Both the position numbers and the translations under genes were made by a program. A stretch of DNA of 64,000 nucleotides, from positions 1,550,001-1,614,000 of the forward strand of contig NZ_CP041165.1 of assembly GCF_014905095.1 (NCBI RefSeq), read 5' to 3'. The notes under the pieces are model-generated. The model saw only the letters and a list, made by a program, of their open reading frames with translations. It ran no database searches and was not told where the DNA came from. The stretch comes from Sulfurimonas marina (lineage in GTDB: Bacteria > Campylobacterota > Campylobacteria > Campylobacterales > Sulfurimonadaceae). Positions 1-7,478 of this stretch are shown in pieces (position 1 is the stretch's first letter; each line of letters starts with the position of its first letter).

Positions 1-407
1 ATAGTAAGTTTATAGAGTTTTAATGCCGTATTACCGTTTAACATATTCCACTTACTAGTATCGTTTGCTTCTACGATAATCTCTATTTGCTTATCTTTTA
101 AAGCATACATACCTCTTGGAGGTTCAATCGAGAGTTCAAGCGAATTCATTGGAGTGATCAGTTGTTCATATTGCAGCTGTTTCATCCCTTTAGAAGTTTT
201 CATAGAGATTTTGTAAGATTTAATTCCACTAGTATCACTAATTGTCAGGTTTAAAGGCTCTTTTAAATTCCAAAAACCGTTAGTTTTTAAAGTAACCTCA
301 GGTGCAACTCTTTCAAATGTAGATGAAAAGTAAATATATAAACCTCCACCTATTAGTGCCATCATTAAAAATAGTGTTACGAACGACGAATTATTTTTTT
401 TTCTCAA
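1..407 (-). CDS. Partial membrane-anchored protein, possibly N-terminal part of an M23-family peptidase
   Basis: This frame is open from the left edge of the window to a TTG start whose bases overlap the TGA stop of the upstream gene (TTGA overlap), so the two are translationally coupled. About 135 codons are visible. The N terminus has a basic start followed by one hydrophobic segment (about residues 9-28), so the protein is membrane-anchored with the rest in the periplasm. The visible part looks like the beta-rich N-terminal region that precedes the catalytic domain in some Campylobacterota M23 cell-wall endopeptidases. The catalytic part lies outside the window, so the family call is a guess from resemblance and could be wrong. 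Confidence 0.5.
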   Translation of the reverse strand, partial: MRKKNNSSFVTLFLMMALIGGGLYIYFSSTFERVAPEVTLKTNGFWNLKEPLNLTISDTSGIKSYKISMKTSKGMKQLQYEQLITPMNSLELSIEPPRGMYALKDKQIEIIVEANDTSKWNMLNGNTALKLYKLT

Positions 408-1069
408 TTGTATCCCTTTATCTCTTTTATTACTTTGTTTTCATCCTGCTTAATCAGAACAACTCTATCTACATGTACTATCTCTAAAAGCTCTTTAGAG
501 ATAAAAAAAGCATCCTCTAAACTTGCACCGCTTTTTTTAAGTATCTCATCATCAATGTACACCTCTGCTAAAGTACCATCTTCTTTTAAAAGAAAATTAG
601 CAAACATTTCGGCTCTCATTCTAAAAAGTGCCAAACTTCTGCTTTCTCTTAGAAAACGGTAACATAATTGGCAGTCTGCTCCAAGTACAATCAGTTCACT
701 GAGTACCGAAAGCTTTTTAGATTCACATAAAACACTCTTTATTTCATCTTCAATAAGAAGTGAACTATAAAAAGCGGTTGCCATTTTGGCATTAATCTTA
801 ATCGATTCCGACTGAAACTCTTCATAAACTCCTAATGTATCTAAAGAGATTTTTATCTCAAGATCACAAGAGCTGGGTACTTGTTTTCGTACTTTACCAA
901 ACCATGGTAAAAAAGCAAACTTTCTATCAAGCTCTTCATCTACTACCAAAGATACTTTCTTATGGAGAGTAAGTATGTATGAGTAAAGTACATTAGCCAA
1001 CGAAAATGACTTATTATCACTAATAAGAACAATATGTTTACTTTCTTTTATCTTACTAAGTTCAATCAA
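404..1069 (-). CDS. Degenerate DHH/NrnA-like phosphoesterase-family protein
   Basis: The product has 221 residues. The C-terminal part (about residues 135-221) resembles the DHHA1-type substrate domain of NrnA-like nanoRNases, with a segment reading EDGTLAEVYIDDEILKKSGA followed by a stretch ending in a VDRVVLIKQ-like strand. The N-terminal strand (residues 10-30) aligns with the start of DHH proteins, but the metal-binding HxxPDxD signature is replaced by SDNKSFSLAN and no DHH triad is present. Family members are usually near 310-330 residues, so this protein is shortened and probably catalytically inactive. It sits 31 bases after flhB and overlaps the next gene, which places it last but one in the nadA-nadC-flhB operon. 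The family assignment rests on motif resemblance only. Confidence 0.5.
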   Translation of the reverse strand: MIELSKIKESKHIVLISDNKSFSLANVLYSYILTLHKKVSLVVDEELDRKFAFLPWFGKVRKQVPSSCDLEIKISLDTLGVYEEFQSESIKINAKMATAFYSSLLIEDEIKSVLCESKKLSVLSELIVLGADCQLCYRFLRESRSLALFRMRAEMFANFLLKEDGTLAEVYIDDEILKKSGASLEDAFFISKELLEIVHVDRVVLIKQDENKVIKEIKGYN

Positions 1070-1100
1070 GAGTCTGCTACTTTTTAAGTGAAATTATAGC

Positions 1101-2153
1101 CTATCTTTTATTCATCTTGTAAACATATGCAAGAACTTCTGCGACAGCAGCAAATAGAGCTTCAGGAATCGGTTTATCGATCTCCACGTCACTATATAAA
1201 CTACGAGCAAGCGGTGGATTTTGTACAATATGTACATCATTTTCCCGTGCAATTTTTTTGATCTGCTGTGCAATATTGTCTACCCCTTTGGCAACAACTA
1301 TCGGTGCACTGAATTTTTCCTGATCGTACTTGATAGCAACTGCGTAGTGTGTCGGATTGGTAATAACCACATCAGCTTGAGGAACTTCCGCCATCATTCT
1401 ACGACGTGCTGTTTCCATCTGTATCTGTCTTATTTTTGACTTAACAAGAGGATCCCCCTCCATATTCTTCATCTCATCCTTAACCTCTTGCTTAGACATT
1501 TTAAGTCCGTCAAAATATTGTTTTCTGACAATAATAAGATCGATGATAGCAAAAATAAAGATAATCAAAAGCATCACAAGAGAGATAATTATCATCTTAT
1601 CTTTTAGCCAATAAAGCTGCTGATCTAATCCAAAAAGTGCAACTGTCGGCAACTCTAAAATAAAGTAAAAGAAAAAAACAAAGCCCACACCCAAAGTGGT
1701 AAAAGACTTAAAGGTAATCTTGATTCCCTCTATCAGTTTTTTAAGGGAAAAAAGATTCTTTGTACCCTTAATAGGGTCTATCTTTTTAAGATCCGGAACA
1801 ATAGCTTTTGTTGTAAATAAAAAGCCGAATTGTGCGAATGCTGCAATAATACCCGCGATAGCAACTGCAATAGCAAGAGGCATCATCATAAGTAGCACTT
1901 CCCGAATTGTCACCAATACGATATCCATAACAAATAATTTATCGACAGGTGTACCAACTAGCGAAAAGTAGTACTGAAAAAGTAATATCATATGTTTTGA
2001 GATAAAGGGGAAAAGCATCAATGTAGCTAAGATAGCTACAAATAAAGTGATAACACCTGAAGCATCTTGAGATTTTGGAACATTCCCCTCTTTTCGGGCA
2101 TCCTCAATCTTCTTGGCGGTGGGTTCTTCAGTCTTTTCTTGATCGTCAGCCAT
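1101..2153 (-). CDS. flhB: Flagellar type III export apparatus protein FlhB
   Basis: FlhB is the inner-membrane component of the flagellar export gate that switches substrate specificity from rod/hook proteins to filament proteins. The 350-residue product has the typical soluble N terminus (residues 1-30, rich in charged residues with a PTAKKIEDARKEG-like segment), four transmembrane helices between about residues 35 and 210, and a cytoplasmic domain. The autocleavage motif NPTH lies at residues 266-269. Length matches the family. The gene lies 20 bases after nadC in the same orientation, so it is probably co-transcribed with NAD synthesis genes. No unusual feature is seen in the protein. Confidence 0.97.
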   Translation of the reverse strand: MADDQEKTEEPTAKKIEDARKEGNVPKSQDASGVITLFVAILATLMLFPFISKHMILLFQYYFSLVGTPVDKLFVMDIVLVTIREVLLMMMPLAIAVAIAGIIAAFAQFGFLFTTKAIVPDLKKIDPIKGTKNLFSLKKLIEGIKITFKSFTTLGVGFVFFFYFILELPTVALFGLDQQLYWLKDKMIIISLVMLLIIFIFAIIDLIIVRKQYFDGLKMSKQEVKDEMKNMEGDPLVKSKIRQIQMETARRRMMAEVPQADVVITNPTHYAVAIKYDQEKFSAPIVVAKGVDNIAQQIKKIARENDVHIVQNPPLARSLYSDVEIDKPIPEALFAAVAEVLAYVYKMNKR

Positions 2154-2173
2154 CTAAACCCACTTCTGCTTTA

Positions 2174-2989
2174 TTAAGAGATTTTCATAGAAAGGTCTAT
2201 CCAGTTTGCCTGATGGATAAGTGAACCGGAACTTATAGCATCAACACCAGTTTTTGCATAAGATTCGATAGTTTTAAGTGAAATATTACCACTTGCTTCA
2301 ATTAGAATGTATGGATGATTTGCATCACGATACTCTACAACCTCTTTTACCTGCTCGGGAGTCATATTGTCACACATTACAATATCTGCTTGTGCTTCAA
2401 AAGCCATTTTTGCGATCTCCAGTGTTTCAGCTTCCACTTCAATCTTTGCAGTAAACGGGATCACTTTTCTTGCTTTTGCAATATATTCTGAGAGATTCTC
2501 GATAGTTTTTAAATGCGTATCTTTAATCATTAAAGAGTCATCAAGCCCCATTCTGTGGTTTGTAGCCCCTCCGCATCTTGTCGCATATTTCTCAAATACA
2601 CGAAGCATCGGGCGAGTTTTACGAGTATCTAAAAGTTTTACACCGTATGGTGCAATAATATCTGCATATTTTCTTGTAAGAGTTGCAATAGAGCTTGCAT
2701 GAAGCGCAAGATCAAGTAGTGTTCTTTCTGTTTTTAAAACATCGTGAGATGAACCGTTAATGATTGCAATCACATCACCCTTAACAAATGTTTCACCATC
2801 TTTTTTACCCCAAATAACTTCAAGGTTTTCCTCTTTAGCTAAAGCATTTATGTATGTAGCCCCTGCGAAAACACCGTCACATTTTGCAATGATATCCGCT
2901 TTTGTAGGTACACTCTCTTCAACTAAAGCATAAAGATCACCACGCCCTACATCTTCAGCAAGTGCTGCTTTTACAAACTCTTTAATCAT
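2174..2989 (-). CDS. nadC: Quinolinate phosphoribosyltransferase (nicotinate-nucleotide pyrophosphorylase)
   Basis: NadC converts quinolinate and PRPP to nicotinate mononucleotide in de novo NAD synthesis. The 271-residue product carries the family signatures: the DTRKTRPMLR segment in the N-terminal half, a GGATNHRMGLDD substrate-binding motif, and a C-terminal ASGNISL phosphate-binding loop. A longer open frame begins at 3025 inside nadA, but the ATG at 2989 forms an ATGA overlap with the nadA stop (2986-2989) and gives the usual N terminus (MIKEFVKAAL), so I chose it. Overlap with nadA implies coupled translation. Confidence 0.96.
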   Translation of the reverse strand: MIKEFVKAALAEDVGRGDLYALVEESVPTKADIIAKCDGVFAGATYINALAKEENLEVIWGKKDGETFVKGDVIAIINGSSHDVLKTERTLLDLALHASSIATLTRKYADIIAPYGVKLLDTRKTRPMLRVFEKYATRCGGATNHRMGLDDSLMIKDTHLKTIENLSEYIAKARKVIPFTAKIEVEAETLEIAKMAFEAQADIVMCDNMTPEQVKEVVEYRDANHPYILIEASGNISLKTIESYAKTGVDAISSGSLIHQANWIDLSMKIS

Positions 2990-3984
2990 AATGCCAACAT
3001 TCTTTCTAACGCAATTTTTGCCCATTTTTGAGTCGATTCATCAACTTCGATCTCATTGATAGGTGCACCGTCTTCGATAGATTTCAGAGTCAAGTAAACA
3101 TCTTCTAAAGTTGTCTCGTTCATTGTAGGACACTCAGGTTTCGTTGAACTTAAAATATATGTATTTTTCGGACGTAAACGGTTTACCATGTTGAACTCTG
3201 TTCCCACTGCCACTTTTTGTTCCTCAGGAAGTTCAGTGATATATTTGATAAGTTGTGAAGTTGAACCCACAAAATCACTCGCATCACAAATAGCAGGATC
3301 ACACTCTGGGTGTGTAGCTATTTTAATTCCCGGGTATTTTTTTCTATAAAACTCTATATCTTCAACCGTGAAAAGCTGATGTACCGAACAAAAACCGTCA
3401 TAACAGATAATATCTGCCTCTTTAGGATCACCACCTTGACCAATAACCATAGATTTTAGTCCCATTTGGTTTGCAATGTTTTGTCCTAAACAACGATCCG
3501 GAACAAATAAGATCTTTTTACCCTCTTTTAATGCAGTAGTAATAATCTTTTTAGCATTAGAGCTTGTACATACCATACCACCCATCTCACCAACTTTTGC
3601 TTTAACATCAGCGTTAGAGTTGATATATGTAATTGGCAAGATATTTTCACTTGCAATTCCGTTATCGTTTAAAAACTTTACAGATTCATCATAATAAAGT
3701 GAATCGATCATTCTAGCCATTGCACAACACGCTATCTTTGGCATTACAACACGTTTTTCAGGACTTAAAACTTTTACACTCTGTCCCATAAAACCAACAC
3801 CACAAAAGAGTACAAACTCTGCATCGTCAGCTTGAGTTCTCATAGCAAGCTCAAGTGAGTCTCCTGTAATGTCGGCAATTTCGAACACTTCATCACGTTG
3901 ATAAAAGTGTGCGACAACCGTAACACTCAGTTTGTCCTTTAATCGTTGTATCTCTTGTTTTAATTCTTCGTTACTTAATTTCAA
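2986..3984 (-). CDS. nadA: Quinolinate synthase A
   Basis: NadA condenses iminoaspartate with dihydroxyacetone phosphate to quinolinate, using a 4Fe-4S cluster. The 332-residue protein shows the three-fold repeated architecture of the family. The likely cluster ligands are C87 (IACCAMA), C199 (GFCSVH) and C285 (KPECPT). The substrate segment AHFYQRDEV is at residues 25-33. Translation starts at a TTG preceded by GAGGAT. I found no nadB in the window, so the source of iminoaspartate is not shown. First gene of a minus-strand operon with nadC and flhB. Confidence 0.96.
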   Translation of the reverse strand: MKLSNEELKQEIQRLKDKLSVTVVAHFYQRDEVFEIADITGDSLELAMRTQADDAEFVLFCGVGFMGQSVKVLSPEKRVVMPKIACCAMARMIDSLYYDESVKFLNDNGIASENILPITYINSNADVKAKVGEMGGMVCTSSNAKKIITTALKEGKKILFVPDRCLGQNIANQMGLKSMVIGQGGDPKEADIICYDGFCSVHQLFTVEDIEFYRKKYPGIKIATHPECDPAICDASDFVGSTSQLIKYITELPEEQKVAVGTEFNMVNRLRPKNTYILSSTKPECPTMNETTLEDVYLTLKSIEDGAPINEIEVDESTQKWAKIALERMLAL

Positions 3985-4012
3985 AAAATATCCTCAAATT
4001 AATAGTGTTGTA

Positions 4013-4018
4013 ATTATA
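4013..4018 (-). promoter_or_regulatory. Candidate -10 element for the nadA operon
   Basis: TATAAT on the minus strand, about 29 bases before the nadA start codon. No TTGACA-like -35 is seen 17 bases upstream (TTATTA instead), which fits the weak -35 use reported for Campylobacterota sigma-70 promoters. The surrounding 94-base divergent region is shared with plsY. Confidence 0.5.
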
Positions 4019-4078
4019 TCAAAATTTATTTAGCATAATAAGTGTAAAATACGCCCATTAAAAAATTTAAGGTTATAT

Positions 4079-4693
4079 ATGGATTTCTTATTTAACATAA
4101 ACGTACAGTTTTATATTACTGCATATTTAGTTGGAGGTATCCCTTTTGGTTTACTTTTAGCAAAAGCTTTTGCAGGTGTTGATGTAAAATCAGCAGGGAG
4201 TAAAAGTATCGGAGCAACAAATGTTTTACGTGTTGTAAAAGAGACAAACCCTTCACTGGCAAAAAAACTCGGAGCTGCCACTTTAGCGCTTGATGCAATT
4301 AAAGGGGTAGCAGTTCTTGCTGTTGGATATTTTGCAGGAGTGAGTGAAGCAACAATGTGGGCTATCGCAGTGTTAGCCGTAATCGGACACTGTTTTTCAC
4401 CGTACTTGGGACTTGAAGGTGGTAAAGGGATCGCAACAGGAATGGGTGTAATGATGTTTATGCTTCCTATTGAAACGATTATAGCTCTTGTTGTATGGGT
4501 AGTTATGGCAAAAACTGTGCGTATCTCATCTGTATCTTCTTTAACGGGTGTTTTAGCTATGTTGATCGCAAGCTTCTTTATCCATCCCGACATTGCACAT
4601 GCACCTGTTGTTTTTATAGTATTTATTCTGTTTTATAAACACATTCCAAATATTGTTCGCCTCGTAAAAGGTGAAGAGAAACGGGTGATCTAA
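4079..4693 (+). CDS. plsY: Glycerol-3-phosphate acyltransferase PlsY
   Basis: PlsY transfers an acyl group from acyl-phosphate to glycerol-3-phosphate, the first step of phospholipid synthesis, in the inner membrane. The 204-residue protein has five predicted transmembrane segments. Conserved cytoplasmic motifs are visible: AGSKSIGATNVLR (residues 37-49) and GLEGGKGIATGMG (near residue 115). In the first motif the canonical GSGN is GSKS here. I do not know whether this is general in the phylum. The stop is directly followed by the folB TTG start, so the two genes form an operon. Confidence 0.95.
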   Translation: MDFLFNINVQFYITAYLVGGIPFGLLLAKAFAGVDVKSAGSKSIGATNVLRVVKETNPSLAKKLGAATLALDAIKGVAVLAVGYFAGVSEATMWAIAVLAVIGHCFSPYLGLEGGKGIATGMGVMMFMLPIETIIALVVWVVMAKTVRISSVSSLTGVLAMLIASFFIHPDIAHAPVVFIVFILFYKHIPNIVRLVKGEEKRVI

Positions 4694-4694
4694 G

Positions 4695-5024
4695 TTGAAG
4701 ATCTATGTTGAAGATTTAAGATTCCAATGTATCATAGGGATCTTAGATTTTGAAAGAGCAACTCCTCAAGATGTTATAGTTAATCTCGAACTGGAATACG
4801 ACTTCCAAAAGGAGTTTATTAACTACGCTGATGTTGCTTCAAATATCAAAAAAACTATGATAAATGAAAAATTTCTTCTTTTAGAAGATGCAATTGATAA
4901 AATTTCTAAAAATTTACAAGAAAATTTTCCAACTATCGACACCCTTAAGCTAAAAATCACAAAACCCTCTATTTTACCCGATTGCGTGGTAAGTGTAGAA
5001 GACTCATTTCATTTCAAATCTTAA
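4695..5024 (+). CDS. folB: Dihydroneopterin aldolase-family protein
   Basis: FolB cleaves dihydroneopterin to 6-hydroxymethyl-dihydropterin in folate synthesis. The 109-residue product begins MKIYVEDLRFQCIIGIL, which is the T-fold signature of the family (catalytic region Y/F-x-GIxxxE, here IGILDFER). It has the usual length or slightly less. Translation starts at TTG one base after the plsY stop TAA. The pairing of plsY and folB supports co-expression. The specific aldolase activity is inferred from the family. Confidence 0.88.
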   Translation: MKIYVEDLRFQCIIGILDFERATPQDVIVNLELEYDFQKEFINYADVASNIKKTMINEKFLLLEDAIDKISKNLQENFPTIDTLKLKITKPSILPDCVVSVEDSFHFKS

Positions 5025-5060
5025 ATAAAACTTCACTTTTCATTAAAAAAAATTGAAAAA

Positions 5061-5072
5061 AACTTTAAAGTT
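5061..5072. promoter_or_regulatory. 12-base perfect palindrome upstream of hsrA
   Basis: AACTTTAAAGTT is a perfect palindrome located where the -35 element of the hsrA promoter would lie (TATTAT -10 at 5087-5092). Position and symmetry suggest an operator. HsrA/CosR proteins bind AT-rich sites and autoregulate in Helicobacter and Campylobacter, so autoregulation is one explanation. In AT-rich DNA a 12-base palindrome can also arise by chance. Confidence 0.4.
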
Positions 5073-5086
5073 ACCTAAAATTATGC

Positions 5087-5092
5087 TATTAT
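5087..5092 (+). promoter_or_regulatory. Candidate -10 element for hsrA
   Basis: TATTAT lies 34 bases before the hsrA ATG in the 102-base gap after folB. The gap is A/T-tract rich and contains no terminator-like hairpin, so read-through from plsY-folB is also possible. Confidence 0.4.
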
Positions 5093-5126
5093 TCCGCACA
5101 AATATTTAACTCATAGGAAATAATTA

Positions 5127-5801
5127 ATGCGTATTCTTATTATAGAAGATGAAGTAACATTAAATAAGATGCTTGCTGAGGGACTAAAAGAGTTTGGTTA
5201 CCAAAGTGATGTTGTTGAAACTTTAAAAGATGGTGAATACTACCTTGACATCCGTAACTACGATTTAGTTCTTATGGACTGGATGCTTCCGGATGGTAAC
5301 TCTGTAGATATCATTGGCGATATCAAAGCAAACACACCAAAAACAGTTGTTGTTGTACTTTCTGCTAGAGATGACAATGAAAGTGAAATCGAAGCACTTC
5401 GTGCCGGTGCTGATGACTATATCAGAAAACCGTTTGATTTTGAAGTATTAATTGCTCGTTTAGAAGCAAGACTTCGTTTTGGTGGAAGCAATATCATCGA
5501 AATCGAAGATTTAACAATCAATCCTGAAGAGGAAAAGATCACTTACAAAGAGACTGAGATTGAATTAAAAGGGAAACCTTTTGAAGTACTTACTCACCTA
5601 GCTCGTCACCGTGATCAAATCGTATCTAAAGAGCAACTTTTAGATGCTATCTGGGAAGAGCCGGAACTTGTAACTCCAAATGTAATTGAAGTTGCTATCA
5701 ACCAAATCCGTCAAAAGATGGATAAACCTTTAAGCATTACTACAATAGAAACTGTTCGCCGCCGCGGATACCGTTTCTGTTTTCCAAAAGAAGTAAGCTA
5801 A
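5127..5801 (+). CDS. hsrA: OmpR-type response regulator, HsrA/CosR orthologue
   Basis: The 224-residue protein has a receiver domain (residues 1-115) and a winged-helix DNA-binding domain (about 125-222). The C-terminal half is nearly identical to what I remember of Helicobacter HP1043 (HsrA) and Campylobacter CosR, including KGKPFEVLTHLARHRDQIVS and IETVRRRGYRFC. Those regulators are essential, control oxidative-stress and housekeeping genes, and are described as orphans; HP1043 lacks a normal phosphoacceptor. Here the receiver is canonical: acidic pocket E7/D8, phosphoacceptor D51, S79 and K101. A histidine kinase gene follows 42 bases downstream, so the protein probably works as a true two-component regulator here. 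Confidence 0.93.
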   Translation: MRILIIEDEVTLNKMLAEGLKEFGYQSDVVETLKDGEYYLDIRNYDLVLMDWMLPDGNSVDIIGDIKANTPKTVVVVLSARDDNESEIEALRAGADDYIRKPFDFEVLIARLEARLRFGGSNIIEIEDLTINPEEEKITYKETEIELKGKPFEVLTHLARHRDQIVSKEQLLDAIWEEPELVTPNVIEVAINQIRQKMDKPLSITTIETVRRRGYRFCFPKEVS

Positions 5802-5843
5802 ATAATGGTATAATCTCCTAAAAATCTTAGGGGATTATCACAC

Positions 5844-7139
5844 ATGTCACGACAACAGAGTATAAGAAAGAACTTCTTAGTTCAACTGTTAATCTCCTCT
5901 GCCTCACTCATATTAATATTTTCATCACTTTTATACTTTTATATTGAAAAATCTATCTATGATGAAAAAAGAGACGAACTTATCCATTATGCGCAAAATA
6001 TCTCTAACTACAAAGCGGTATATGATTTCGGTGAACTTCCAGACAGCTTTTTATCTCTAAATATTGAGGTTATCTCTCTCATCTCCCCTACAGATCAGAT
6101 CGATGTATACGAAAAAACTTCAGGTAATAAAACTTATTTAACACTCATCTACCCTTTTGATACAAAACAAAATGTTTACCTGAAACTTGTCAAAGATGTA
6201 TCTCCGACAAAAAAGCTCCTTAAAAAGATTGTGAATTACATCTTCATCATCAACATAGCAGGCTTTTTACTTGTTATCTTATATGCAATTGCTCTTTCAA
6301 AAATGTTGGCTTCACCTATTAAAAAACTGAGTCAAGATCTGGCCAATATGAATGAACATCTTATGAAGCCTATTCAAATGGATGAGATTCCACAAGAGTT
6401 TGCCCCACTTGCAGGTACGATCAACCACCTTATTGCAAGGATTCAAAACTTTGTAAAGTACCAAAAAGAACTCTTTATAGGAACTGCTCATGAGTTAAAA
6501 ACTCCCCTTGCGGTTATCAAGCTTAAAAACCAGGTAACGTTAATTAAAAAACGCTCTGCCGAGGAGTATATAGAGGCTATTAATACTACCAATAAAACGA
6601 TTGACGAGATGAATGTGATTGTATCAAATATCTTAAATATCGGACGTCAGGAGGGTGCACAGCTTGATCAGCCTCAAGAGGTAGACGTGATTGAACTTCT
6701 CAAGCAAAAAGCAAATGATTTTCAACTTCTAGCAGAAAACGAAGGCAAAAGGTTAGAAATAAACTTTGCCCCAGATGTATTTATGGCGACACTGCAGGTT
6801 GGTCTATTAAACCAAATCATTCAAAACTTTTTACAAAATGCTCTAAAGTTTACACCTCAAGAGAAAAAGGTGATTTTAAGAAGTTCTCAGGATGATTACG
6901 GACTTTTAATCGAAGTTATTGATGAAGGGTGTGGAATTGATGAAAGCGTTGATCTTTTTGCACCGTTTAAAAGACAAGGGAACAAAAGCGGTGTAGGACT
7001 TGGTCTCTTTTTAGCAAAAAGTGCTGCCGATGCTTTAGGTGCCAAAATCAAGCTAGAAAACAGAGATGACGGGGTTGATGGTACAAAAGCTACATTACAA
7101 CTCAATTCTCAATTATCTTGTATAATTCCTCAAAAATAG
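5844..7139 (+). CDS. Sensor histidine kinase paired with HsrA-like regulator
   Basis: The 431-residue protein has transmembrane helices at about residues 12-33 and 132-155 with a periplasmic sensor region of about 100 residues between them. A HAMP-like linker (about 152-205) follows. The dimerisation domain has H216 in GTAHELKTPL. The ATPase domain has the N box around N332, G1 at 360-366 (DEGCGID) and G2 at 383-389 (GVGLGLF). All catalytic motifs are intact. It follows the HsrA-like regulator closely and is the likely cognate kinase. The signal is unknown. The ferredoxin gene starts about 80 bases downstream. Confidence 0.92.
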   Translation: MSRQQSIRKNFLVQLLISSASLILIFSSLLYFYIEKSIYDEKRDELIHYAQNISNYKAVYDFGELPDSFLSLNIEVISLISPTDQIDVYEKTSGNKTYLTLIYPFDTKQNVYLKLVKDVSPTKKLLKKIVNYIFIINIAGFLLVILYAIALSKMLASPIKKLSQDLANMNEHLMKPIQMDEIPQEFAPLAGTINHLIARIQNFVKYQKELFIGTAHELKTPLAVIKLKNQVTLIKKRSAEEYIEAINTTNKTIDEMNVIVSNILNIGRQEGAQLDQPQEVDVIELLKQKANDFQLLAENEGKRLEINFAPDVFMATLQVGLLNQIIQNFLQNALKFTPQEKKVILRSSQDDYGLLIEVIDEGCGIDESVDLFAPFKRQGNKSGVGLGLFLAKSAADALGAKIKLENRDDGVDGTKATLQLNSQLSCIIPQK

Positions 7140-7221
7140 ATCGCTTTCAAATTTACTAAAGGTTTATTTTGTTATAAATCGGACACGTAAAACAAACTAA
7201 TATACTATAAGGTTTTTGAAT

Positions 7222-7473
7222 ATGGCATTATTAATTAATGATGAATGTATTGCATGTGATGCTTGTCGTGAAGAATGTCCGACAATGGCTATAGAAGAAG
7301 GTGATCCAATCTACTTCATCGATCCGGACAGATGTACTGAGTGTGTTGGTGTTTATGATGAACCTGCATGTATCTCTGTATGTCCTGTTGATTGTATTGT
7401 TCCGGACCCGGATAATGTTGAAACAATTGCTGAATTAAAATTCAAATATAAAAACTTAGACTTAGAAGAGTAG
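7222..7473 (+). CDS. YfhL-type 2[4Fe-4S] ferredoxin
   Basis: This 83-residue electron carrier binds two 4Fe-4S clusters. Cysteines follow the Allochromatium-type pattern: C9, C12, C15, C19 for the first cluster site and C38, C41, C50, C54 for the second, where the long C-x8-C loop (CVGVYDEPAC) is diagnostic. An extra C58 is present. An in-frame TTG lies two codons upstream at 7216, but the ATG at 7222 has AAGG at proper distance and gives the usual MALLI N terminus. It is 5 bases from ppx and probably in its operon. The redox partner cannot be told from the sequence. Confidence 0.93.
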   Translation: MALLINDECIACDACREECPTMAIEEGDPIYFIDPDRCTECVGVYDEPACISVCPVDCIVPDPDNVETIAELKFKYKNLDLEE

Positions 7474-7478
7474 TCAAC

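Noticed and set aside
2990-3025. Longer N terminus of NadC
   Set aside because: It would lie inside nadA and add residues not typical of NadC; the ATGA overlap start is better.
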